Assembly: GCF_019219075.1 (NCBI RefSeq)
Contig: NZ_JAHUWJ010000003.1
Location: forward strand, 1-64,000
Direction of reading: 5' to 3'
DNA: 64,000 nt
Origin: Chitinophaga sp. sic0106
GTDB lineage: Bacteria > Bacteroidota > Bacteroidia > Chitinophagales > Chitinophagaceae
A program made the position numbers and the translations under genes. Positions 56,372 through 64,000 of this stretch are shown piece by piece. Each line of letters starts with the position of its first letter. Position 1 is the first letter of the stretch. The notes beneath the pieces are model-generated. The model was not told the DNA's origin. It was given only the letters and a program-made list of their open reading frames with translations, and searched no databases.

Positions 56372-58636
56372 CTATTGTAATTCGGAAGCGGTGAATGGCT
56401 TTTGGCGACCATTATATTGCTTTTTTACCCATTTAATATCTGATTCGGTAACCTGACCAGCCTTATTTTTCCAGGCGGCCCGCAGGTACGACAATAACTG
56501 CGCAATATCGGCATCGCTGTATTCATCACTGGCACCGATTCCCGGCATATCACCGCTGATCTCCGGCGCCTGGTATACTTTACCATGCACGGTTACAGGT
56601 CCGGTAAGGCCATATAATACAATAGCAGCCAGCTTCTTCTTATCACCATTCACCCAATTGCTTTCATTGAGTGGCGGCGCCATAGAAGCAATACCATTTC
56701 CATTTTTACCATGGCAGGTTTGGCAGATATTGTTAAATATTTCATAACCCCGTGGATACGACAATTCCAGTGCAGCCATTTTCTGTTGTTCAGCAGCACT
56801 TTGCATGTCCTCCATGGTTTCATGTAAAGCTTTATACAGGGAGATGGTAGTGTCTTTATTCACCACCTGCAGCTGTTCCAGCAACGCACGTTCACGGCCT
56901 TGTGCATTGTTGACCACCGCAGCCGCAATATAACGGTCGGCCGCATAATGTGACAGGAGAAACTGTTCCATACCAGTCACCGCAGCCTTGTCCCACTTAT
57001 TTACAGCCGGCAACAGCCAGGCGGCATAGCGTGCAGTAGCCGGTTGACGTAGCAGGCTGTCTATGATAGCTGTTACAGCCTTACTATTACTTTTATTATA
57101 GAGAGATGGCAGTGCTGCCATGGCCTGTATCTGTAGTTTTAACGACGAGCTGTCCAGCAGATAGCGCACGTCATTCAACGTAAGCGCATCCAGGCCTTCC
57201 AGTGTCCAGAGGGCATGCCGCTGTGTAAGCGGATGTGTCGTATCATGCAGACTGGCACGCAGCAACGGTACTGCTGCCTTCATGCCCTGGTCCACCAGCT
57301 GTTGCTGGGCCATATCACGGATGATGCCATTCTTATGATGGAGCATGGTGAGCATAGCGGAAGTACTGGTAGCTGTTGTCATCATTTTAGGATGGCTACC
57401 TTTCGGTACGATGCGATAAATCCGGCCACAGTTAAGTGGTAAAGTGAGCTTACGCGCTGCAATCTGTTGCTTAAGGTATGGGGTGAGATAGGTCTTATGC
57501 TGAATAATGCCCCGGTACATATCCGTGATGTACAATGCACCATCAGTACCGGTAATGAGGTTAGTAGGCCTGAAACGCTCGTCCGTACTGGCCAGAAATT
57601 CCTTGCCTTTATAGGCTTGCTCTCCGGTAACAACATCGCCGCTGTCGCGCAGGATATTCCATTTGATCAGGTTAGCTGCCGGCTCGGCTACAAATGCACC
57701 GCCATAATATTTGCGTGGCAGCAGGTCGCCACGGTAAATATGCGGGCCACAGGCTGCGGTAAAGGAAATGAGCTTGCCTTCTTCGTCCAGCACACCTTTT
57801 ACGTATCCCCTGTTTACACCAAGGTTTTTACGTGCCGGATATACGTTGTTATCTGCCACCACCTTTTCATCAAAGCCTGCGGCTTCGCGCTGGTGGGTGT
57901 TTTTACCGGAGAGTCCTGGCAGGAAGTAGTCGCCCAGCAGGTTTTGGGAATTATTATTATAAAACAGGCGGCCGTCGTCGTCCTGGGAAATTCCCCATTG
58001 GCCTCTGAACTGCGTATGCTCTTTGATCCATTTTCCGTTCACCTTACGGTAACGGCTATCCGATTTTGCGTTGTAGATCCAGTTGTCCATACCGCGGAGC
58101 AGGCCGTTGGGTTGGTGTTCCACGTTACCGCCGTCGGCATAGTGATCGTCTACGAGGGTACGTTTGCCGGCTTTATTTCCATGAATTTCATAGTAATACA
58201 GCTGTGGCGGAGTGGCTACGAGAATGCCGGAATCTACCAGGCAGATGGCCCGGGGTAATACCAGCGAGTCGAGGAACACCTGGCGTTCGTCAGCTTCGCC
58301 ATCTCCATTTTTATCTTCGAGGACCACGATCTTGCCACTGGCCATATCTTCTCCCGTACCACTGGTATCGGGCATAAAACCGGTCATTTCTACCACCCAC
58401 ATCCGGCCGCTGAAATCGAAGGTCATGGCTACGGGAGCCACTACCATCGGCTCCTGCGCCACCAGTTGCACCTCCAGTCCATCCTCCAGCTGCATGTGTT
58501 TGATTGCTTCCCTGCCTTCCAGTACTCCGGCAGAGTCCTTGTCTGTATTGTTGGCAGCGGTAGTAGTTTTATGTTGGTTACAGGCAACAAAAGCCAGTAT
58601 TAACGCGGAAAAAATAAGGTATTGGTAACGGCCCAT
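56372..58636 (-). CDS. Membrane-bound dehydrogenase-like lipoprotein with C-terminal cytochrome c (PVC-type CxxCH protein)
   Basis: The 754-residue lipoprotein (lipobox FVAC, Cys19) has a beta-propeller-like dehydrogenase domain at about 50-400 (including PVAMTFDFSGRMWVVEMTGF and LITGTDGALYITDMYRGIIQ). A helical HEAT-like segment covers about 415-620. A cytochrome c domain follows with the haem site Cys638-Gln-Thr-Cys641-His642. The architecture matches proteins first noted in Planctomycetes and thought to oxidise sugars or alcohols, passing electrons to a cytochrome. The substrate is unknown. It is divergent from nupC with 167 bp between. Confidence 0.86.
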   Translation of the reverse strand: MGRYQYLIFSALILAFVACNQHKTTTAANNTDKDSAGVLEGREAIKHMQLEDGLEVQLVAQEPMVVAPVAMTFDFSGRMWVVEMTGFMPDTSGTGEDMASGKIVVLEDKNGDGEADERQVFLDSLVLPRAICLVDSGILVATPPQLYYYEIHGNKAGKRTLVDDHYADGGNVEHQPNGLLRGMDNWIYNAKSDSRYRKVNGKWIKEHTQFRGQWGISQDDDGRLFYNNNSQNLLGDYFLPGLSGKNTHQREAAGFDEKVVADNNVYPARKNLGVNRGYVKGVLDEEGKLISFTAACGPHIYRGDLLPRKYYGGAFVAEPAANLIKWNILRDSGDVVTGEQAYKGKEFLASTDERFRPTNLITGTDGALYITDMYRGIIQHKTYLTPYLKQQIAARKLTLPLNCGRIYRIVPKGSHPKMMTTATSTSAMLTMLHHKNGIIRDMAQQQLVDQGMKAAVPLLRASLHDTTHPLTQRHALWTLEGLDALTLNDVRYLLDSSSLKLQIQAMAALPSLYNKSNSKAVTAIIDSLLRQPATARYAAWLLPAVNKWDKAAVTGMEQFLLSHYAADRYIAAAVVNNAQGRERALLEQLQVVNKDTTISLYKALHETMEDMQSAAEQQKMAALELSYPRGYEIFNNICQTCHGKNGNGIASMAPPLNESNWVNGDKKKLAAIVLYGLTGPVTVHGKVYQAPEISGDMPGIGASDEYSDADIAQLLSYLRAAWKNKAGQVTESDIKWVKKQYNGRQKPFTASELQ

Positions 58637-58803
58637 CTTGTGATCTATTGCAAGGGTTAAAAATACATTATTTTAAAACTTTTTCTCCTCAACTTTACAT
58701 CAGTGGTGGAGCATAAGAGAATTACCCGCATTTGGCAGCGACTAAAGAAAAAACCCCTATCTTCGTCGCTTATTTGCATACATTTTACGATTTATTTGCA
58801 TCT

Positions 58804-60072
58804 ATGGGACGCTTTCACGGCTTGATAGGCATAGTACTTATTCTGGGTATAGCCTTTTTATTTTCCAACAACAGGAGTAAGATCAATTACAGACTGGTTT
58901 TTAGTGGGATTGCATTGCAGGTATTGATTGGAATTTTGGTGTTTAAAGTGCCGCCGGTTACCTGGTTTTTTCAGCAGGTAGGACATGCGATGGGTAAGCT
59001 GGAAGCTTTTGCCCGCCAGGGTGCCGCCTTCGTTTATGGAGGCCTGGGTGTAGCCCAACCCCCAACCGGCACTATTGCCGATTACGCCAACGGCGGATTT
59101 GTATTTGCCTTCAACGTTACCGCCACTATCATTCTCGTTTGTGTGCTGGTAGCTGTTTTATATCACTTTGGTATTATGCAGCGGATTGTTGCGGTGATTG
59201 CCCGCGCCATGAACATCATCATGCGTGTGAGCGGTGCCGAAGCACTCAGCAACGTAGCCAGCGCTTTTGTAGGCCAGGTAGAGGCACAGGTAATGATTCG
59301 TCCTTACCTCTCTTCCATGACAAAAAGTGAGTTGCTCGCTTCGATGAGCGGCAGTCTGGCCTGTATTGCCGGTGGTATCCTTGTGGTATACGCTAACATG
59401 GGCTTTCAGGCAGGCATGGACATCGCACCTTTCCTGATCACTGCCAGCCTCATGGCAGCACCGGGAGCACTTGTAATCTCCAAAATCGTATATCCGGAAA
59501 CGGAGGAAAGCGTAACCATGGGACGCGTGAAAATGGAGGTAAAAAGCAATTACACCAACGTAATTGATGCGATTTCACATGGTGCCGGCGATGGTTTTAA
59601 AATTGCCATGAATGTAATCGCCATGCTGATCGGGTTCATTGCATTGATTGCGCTGCTCGACTGGTGCCTCATTCACATCGGTCACATCTTCAATCCTAAT
59701 TTCACGCTCAGTCTCGACTGGATCTTCGGTAAAATCTTCACCCCAATGGCCTGGGCCATGGGAGTACCTTCGGAGGATGTGAGCAAGGTAGCTACCCTGC
59801 TCGGTCAGAAGCTGAGCATCAATGAATTTGTTGCGTTTAAGAGCCTCACCGACCATAAGATTGATGTAGTATCTCCCAAAGCAGTAGCCATCGTTACCAT
59901 TGCCATTGCCGGTTTTGCGAACTTCTCCAGCGTGGGAATGCAGATCGGTGGTATTGGAGAGCTGGCACCGGACAGGCGGAGCGACCTGGCCAAACTGGGT
60001 CTGAAAGCACTGCTGTGTGGTACACTGGCCTCTTACCTGTCAGCCACCATCGCAGGTATATTACTGGGATAA
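58804..60072 (+). CDS. nupC: Concentrative nucleoside transporter (NupC/CNT family)
   Basis: From the ATG at 58804 the protein is 422 residues and opens with MGRFHGLIGIVLILGIAFLF, the usual Bacteroidota NupC start. A TTG at 58732 would add 24 residues; it cannot be excluded but looks less natural. The family blocks GQVEAQVMIRPYLSSMTKSE and AGFANFSSVGMQIGGIGELA are present. It imports nucleosides using a cation gradient, fitting with the nucleoside phosphorylase at 30688 in salvage, though the two are far apart. Confidence 0.92.
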   Translation: MGRFHGLIGIVLILGIAFLFSNNRSKINYRLVFSGIALQVLIGILVFKVPPVTWFFQQVGHAMGKLEAFARQGAAFVYGGLGVAQPPTGTIADYANGGFVFAFNVTATIILVCVLVAVLYHFGIMQRIVAVIARAMNIIMRVSGAEALSNVASAFVGQVEAQVMIRPYLSSMTKSELLASMSGSLACIAGGILVVYANMGFQAGMDIAPFLITASLMAAPGALVISKIVYPETEESVTMGRVKMEVKSNYTNVIDAISHGAGDGFKIAMNVIAMLIGFIALIALLDWCLIHIGHIFNPNFTLSLDWIFGKIFTPMAWAMGVPSEDVSKVATLLGQKLSINEFVAFKSLTDHKIDVVSPKAVAIVTIAIAGFANFSSVGMQIGGIGELAPDRRSDLAKLGLKALLCGTLASYLSATIAGILLG

Positions 60073-60092
60073 TCCGTTAACGATATAAAAGA

Positions 60093-60127
60093 AACGCCCG
60101 TCCGGCATATGCCAGGCGGGCGTTTTT
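60093..60127 (+). terminator. Terminator after nupC
   Basis: AACGCCCGTCCGGCAT (60093-60108) pairs with ATGCCAGGCGGGCGTT (60109-60124) with one mismatch and one G-T pair, followed by TTTT. Confidence 0.85.
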
Positions 60128-60181
60128 TATACATTAAAACAGGCACAGATGCCTGTATAATATCGGTGGTAGTAGCGGAAA

Positions 60182-60580
60182 CTATATTTCCAGCCTTTTC
60201 ATCAGGCCAGCCTGTACGGCTTCCCATTCTGCCAGCTGACCCGCCTCTTCCCATGCAGCACGCATTCCAGAGTCGGCCGTAATCTTTTTCACTGCGTTGA
60301 TGGCCTGATTTCTCAGTGCTTTTGTACCGATCAGGTTTAAGATATCCAGCCTGTCCAGTGGATCTTCAGGGTAATCCTCACTGGCACGACCTACCAGTGC
60401 GGCTACTGTTTCAGCAGCAGCGAGTCCTTCTTCGCAATCGGAAACTTCAAGTTTCTCATGATTATTGATGATACGAGCCAGTGTATCAGTTACCATACCA
60501 CCATCTTTGTGATCGATCAAATCAAAAACCCAGTCTTGAGATCCTTCGTTTTCAAAGTTTCTGGTGCCCCATGCGCCCAT
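60182..60580 (-). CDS. DUF4259-domain protein
   Basis: The 132-residue cytoplasmic protein opens with MGAWGTRNFENEGSQDWVFD, the characteristic start of DUF4259 proteins. The rest is helical and acidic, and the C-terminus reads WEAVQAGLMKRLEI. The biochemical role of this family is unknown. It lies 72 bp downstream of smc on the same strand, which may place it in the same transcript. Confidence 0.85.
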   Translation of the reverse strand: MGAWGTRNFENEGSQDWVFDLIDHKDGGMVTDTLARIINNHEKLEVSDCEEGLAAAETVAALVGRASEDYPEDPLDRLDILNLIGTKALRNQAINAVKKITADSGMRAAWEEAGQLAEWEAVQAGLMKRLEI

Positions 60581-60652
60581 AGTGTTTAGTGTTTTTTTAT
60601 TTTTTCAGATAATATTAAGCAGTCAATACGTACTAACAAACTTTTCCTGTCA

Positions 60653-63600
60653 TCAGTTCAAACTCCTGAAATCTACCGGCACGAGCTTGCTCACGCCAGG
60701 CTCCTGCATGGTTACCCCGTATATCACATCTACAGCCGCCATGGTCTGTTTGTTGTGGGTAACGATGATAAACTGGGAGTTATCAGAGAACTTACGGATC
60801 ATGTTGGTGAATTTACCTACGTTGGCATCGTCCAGTGGTGCATCTACCTCATCCAGGATACAGAATGGTGCTGGTTTTATCAGGTAGATGGCAAACAGCA
60901 GTGCGGTGGCCGTCAGTGTTTTTTCACCTCCGGAGAGCTGTGTAATAGCTGCCGGACGCTTACCTTTCGGTTTGGCGATGATCTCAATGCCGGTATCGGC
61001 AAGGTTTTCCGGGTCGCTCAGGATCATGTCACACTGATCTTCCTCGGTAAACAATGCTTTAAATACGCGGATAAAGTTTTCCTTAACGGTGTTGAATGTA
61101 TCGAGAAACTTCTGGTTGGCTGTGGACTCCACTTCCTGGATAGTGGCCAGCAGGGAGTCTTTCGCGTTCACGAGATCTGTTTTCTGCTCCAGAATAAATT
61201 CGTAACGTTTTTTCATTTCCTGGTAAGCCTCGATAGCGGTGGGGTTGATTTCCCCCATATTTTCCAGGCGCTTTTTCAGTTTTTCCGCGCTGGCTTGCAG
61301 CTCTTCTACCGGTAGTTCGGAGCTTCGCTGTTCGTCAATAATCTCGTCCAGGTTTATTTTGAACTCCACGCTGAGCCTTTCCTTCATGGATGCCAGCTGC
61401 AGTTTGAGTTCGTTCACCTTGTCTTTGATGGTATTGAGCTGAATATCCAGTTGCTCGCGGGCTTTCTGTTTACTACGGAGGGTGGTTTCCAGTTCCTGCA
61501 AGTGGTTACGGAAATTGTAGTATTCCTGATCTTTTTCGTTCAGGGCTTTTTCTTCCTCTTCACGTTGGCGGAACAGTTCTACCAGGCCATCGTCCGCATG
61601 ACTGAGCTTTTCAACAGCTGCAGCGATGTTGCCGGCGGCGTCCTCAAGTTGCGCTTTATTGTTGGTGATCTGCGTGTGCAGGTCGGCCAGTTGTTTGCGT
61701 TTAAATTCCAGTTCCTGTTTGAGGGCCTGTATTTTACTTTGCTGGCGGGTATGTTGCAGGTTTTGGTTATTGAACTGCACATTGGCCATGTTAAACTGCT
61801 GCTCTACTTCCTGTGCTGCCCTGTCGGCCTCAATAATGGTATCCTGCAGTTCATTTACGCGGTCGTTCAGGTTGTCCAGCTCCTCCCTTACTCCCGAAAT
61901 GCTTTGCTGGTTGGTATCCAGTGATTGCTGCATTTCTTCCAGGCGTTTATCGCCGGCTTCAATGAGGTGGTGGAAGTTTTCAATCCTGTTTTGCAGGCCA
62001 AACAGCTGGTTGTTCAGCTGGTTGATTTTATCACGTCCGGCGTTGATATTATTTTCGTTGAGCTGACCATTATAGCCCAATACTTCGTTGTGTTTATCCT
62101 GAATGGCTACACGCAGTTTCCCTACGATAGCTTCGAGATCTTTGATCTCAGCTTCCAGTTTCTCCAGGTTTTTGGCGCGGCCCAGCTTTTTACCTTCGAA
62201 CAGGCCCACGGAGCCACCGGAGATATTGTATTTCCCGCGGTGCATGCGGCCCGACTTCTCGATCAGCACGATTTCGTCGCTGGCCAGCTGGCTGAATTCC
62301 AGGCGGCTGATATCTTCTCCGATAAATACTTTACTGAGCAGGAAATTTCCCAGGCCTTTATATTTCTCTTCGATTTCTACCACCTGCAATGCCGGAATGG
62401 TGCCCGGAGGGGTCACGATGCTGGCGGGTTGCTGACGGAACTGATCCAGTATGAAGAAGTTAGCCTTTCCTTTTTTATTGGCGTCGAGGAGCTGGATGGC
62501 CTGTACGGCTTCAGCGGTGTTGTTTACGACGTAATAGTTCAGGTAAGGTTCCAGGAGGTTTTCTACGCAGGTGCGGTATTCCTCTTTACAGAAAAAGATA
62601 TCGGAGAGTATGGGGGCTGCGTTATTCCAGTCGGGGTTCTTTTTGAGGAACTTGATACTTTCAGGATAGCCATCGAGACTGTCTACCAGTGATTTAAGCA
62701 GGTCGTATTCATTCTTTTTGGAATCGAGTTTACGATTTTCATCTACGAGCTTATCACGGAGTCCTTCGATATCTGACTGCGTAGCGAGGATTTTTTCTTT
62801 GGTTTCGTCCTGGAATCGGATCATTTCATCCAGGGCAGTTTTTTCTGTTTCCAGTGTTTGCTGCAGGGTAGCTTTTTCTGCTTCCAGCTGTGTGATTTGT
62901 TGCTGGCGGCCGGTTTTTTCTTCCTGCAATTGTTGCATGCTGCGTTGCAGGTTTTGCACGGAGGTATCGGCTACGGCTACTTTCTTTTCGGCTTCAAACT
63001 GTTGGCGTTGCCAGCGTTGCTGGTCGTTGCGTAGGGTTTCGAGGGCCGCTTTCTTTTGCTGGAATTTTTCTTTCTTTTCTTCTACCATTTCGCGGAGTGT
63101 TTCCAGCTCATCGGTCATGGTTTCGAAGATTTCGGATTCTTCCACTACCTGTTTTTCGGAGAAATCGATGGAGGAAGTAAGTCCGTTTAGTTGTCCTTCC
63201 GCGCTGTTGAGGAAGTCCGTAATATTTTTTTCGCGTTCCCGCAGGTAGGTTAGTTGCTGGGTAGCGAGGTTTTTATCATTTTCTTTGGTTCTGATGGTGG
63301 CAACGAGGTCGTTGAAGGATTTCTGCAGCACCTGTAGCTCTCTTTCCTTGGCTACAAAGTGGAGTTTGTCTTCTTCCACGGCGGCTTCGGCGGCTTTGAT
63401 TTCTGTTTCCAGGGCCAGTTTGCGGTCGCTTTCTTCCTGTTGTTTATCAGAGAGGTCTTTGAAAGTGATGTTGAAGCCTTCGAGTGCTGCTTTGGCGAGT
63501 TCGATACTGGCTTCTCGGTATTCCTTTTTCACCTCGTAGAAGCGTTCGGCTTTGCGGGCCTGGCTTTCGAGGGTTTTAAGGTTATTGTTGATTTCAAACA

Positions 63601-64000
63601 GCAGGTCCTCGATGCGGTTGAGGTCACCCTCGGTAGCGTCCAGTTTTGCTTTTGCTTCTTTTTTTCTTGTCTTGTAGATAGAAATGCCGGCGGCTTGTTC
63701 GAGCATGCGTCGGCGGCTGTTTTCTTTATCCTTGATGATATCGTCCACCATTCCCAGCTCGATGATGGCGTAGGAGTCGGTGCTCACCCCGGTATCCATA
63801 AACAGGTTATGGATGTCCTTGAGGCGGCAGGCCACATCGTTGAGGCGGTATTCGCTATCGCCGTTTTTGTAGAATTTACGGGTAATCGTAACCGTGGTGA
63901 ATTCGGTAGGCAGTACATTTTTGGTATTCTCGAACGTGAGGCTAACCTCAGCCATGCCACTGGAGGAACGGGTTTTGGAGCCGTTAAATACCAGTCCTGC
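60653..64000 (-). CDS. smc: Chromosome segregation protein SMC (5' end beyond window)
   Basis: The frame is open to the right edge, giving 1115 residues of what should be about 1180; the N-terminal Walker A is outside the window. The first visible residues are AGLVFNGSKTRSSSG, then the N-terminal ATPase half (LNDVACRLKDIHNLFMDTGV). Long coiled coils follow, with a hinge near the middle (around 62250-62650, including IFFCKEEYRTCVENLLEPYL). The C-terminal half has the ABC signature LSGGEKTLTATALLFAIY and Walker B FCILDEVDAPLDDANV. It organises and segregates the chromosome with ScpA/ScpB, which are not in the window. Confidence 0.96.
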   Translation of the reverse strand, partial: AGLVFNGSKTRSSSGMAEVSLTFENTKNVLPTEFTTVTITRKFYKNGDSEYRLNDVACRLKDIHNLFMDTGVSTDSYAIIELGMVDDIIKDKENSRRRMLEQAAGISIYKTRKKEAKAKLDATEGDLNRIEDLLFEINNNLKTLESQARKAERFYEVKKEYREASIELAKAALEGFNITFKDLSDKQQEESDRKLALETEIKAAEAAVEEDKLHFVAKERELQVLQKSFNDLVATIRTKENDKNLATQQLTYLREREKNITDFLNSAEGQLNGLTSSIDFSEKQVVEESEIFETMTDELETLREMVEEKKEKFQQKKAALETLRNDQQRWQRQQFEAEKKVAVADTSVQNLQRSMQQLQEEKTGRQQQITQLEAEKATLQQTLETEKTALDEMIRFQDETKEKILATQSDIEGLRDKLVDENRKLDSKKNEYDLLKSLVDSLDGYPESIKFLKKNPDWNNAAPILSDIFFCKEEYRTCVENLLEPYLNYYVVNNTAEAVQAIQLLDANKKGKANFFILDQFRQQPASIVTPPGTIPALQVVEIEEKYKGLGNFLLSKVFIGEDISRLEFSQLASDEIVLIEKSGRMHRGKYNISGGSVGLFEGKKLGRAKNLEKLEAEIKDLEAIVGKLRVAIQDKHNEVLGYNGQLNENNINAGRDKINQLNNQLFGLQNRIENFHHLIEAGDKRLEEMQQSLDTNQQSISGVREELDNLNDRVNELQDTIIEADRAAQEVEQQFNMANVQFNNQNLQHTRQQSKIQALKQELEFKRKQLADLHTQITNNKAQLEDAAGNIAAAVEKLSHADDGLVELFRQREEEEKALNEKDQEYYNFRNHLQELETTLRSKQKAREQLDIQLNTIKDKVNELKLQLASMKERLSVEFKINLDEIIDEQRSSELPVEELQASAEKLKKRLENMGEINPTAIEAYQEMKKRYEFILEQKTDLVNAKDSLLATIQEVESTANQKFLDTFNTVKENFIRVFKALFTEEDQCDMILSDPENLADTGIEIIAKPKGKRPAAITQLSGGEKTLTATALLFAIYLIKPAPFCILDEVDAPLDDANVGKFTNMIRKFSDNSQFIIVTHNKQTMAAVDVIYGVTMQEPGVSKLVPVDFRSLN

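Overview
The window looks like the chromosome of a Bacteroidota bacterium, most likely a Chitinophaga-type member of the Chitinophagaceae. The evidence is a complete SusC/SusD glycan locus with an ECF sigma factor and a FecR protein, a secreted protease with a type IX secretion (T9SS) sorting tail, a futalosine-pathway MqnE, DUF2723 and YfhO membrane proteins, genes without Shine-Dalgarno sites, and several upstream boxes matching the Bacteroidota -7 consensus TAnnTTTG. No plasmid or prophage backbone is visible. Names rest on reading motifs by eye; no database search was run. || Layout: 1-119 is the 5' end of a group II intron running off the left edge, just behind the terminator of an OprO/OprP-type porin (237-1460). 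1683-13284 is a glycan-utilisation locus: fecR, susC, susD, a DUF1735/discoidin lipoprotein and a ricin-domain GH2 beta-galactosidase read leftward, while an ECF sigma gene converges on them from the far end. 13321-15902 is a small accessory patch: a 5'-truncated HxlR regulator, an AAA ATPase plus degenerate HNH protein resembling a Septu (PtuA/PtuB) defence pair, and tRNA-Lys. || 16046-30170 carries an SDR oxidoreductase, a SAM hydroxide adenosyltransferase with a monooxygenase-fold partner, a DUF2723 (GT117-like) membrane protein, a siderophore-type TonB receptor, a VWA plus MoxR-like AAA+ pair flanked by sugar isomerase and Gfo/Idh/MocA genes, and a GNAT acetyltransferase. 30295-30486 holds two tandem tRNA-Cys genes, each with its own terminator. 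30688-35270 contains a nucleoside phosphorylase, dapF, corA, a Nudix hydrolase, a remnant of a tail-fibre-like protein, and a queuosine-precursor transporter with a small membrane partner. || 35333-45059 is a cell-surface group: YfhO, a methyltransferase, a flippase, and a leftward run of two glycosyltransferases, a polysaccharide deacetylase, a methyltransferase and a third glycosyltransferase, with many short overlaps. 45216-54145 holds an NlpC/P60 lipoprotein, dnaE, trxA, a T9SS-type M43 protease, mqnE and a DUF192 lipoprotein. 54146-54448 is a gene-free array of hairpins. 54449-64000 holds a glutamate-synthase-related FMN protein, a haem-binding dehydrogenase-like lipoprotein, a nupC transporter, a DUF4259 protein and most of smc, cut by the right edge. 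|| The strongest leads are the Septu-like pair with a mutated zinc-binding HNH site, a bipartite double-hairpin element (two copies with unlike sequences but the same architecture), tandem tRNA-Cys genes with compensatory acceptor-stem changes, and the intron seated behind a terminator.
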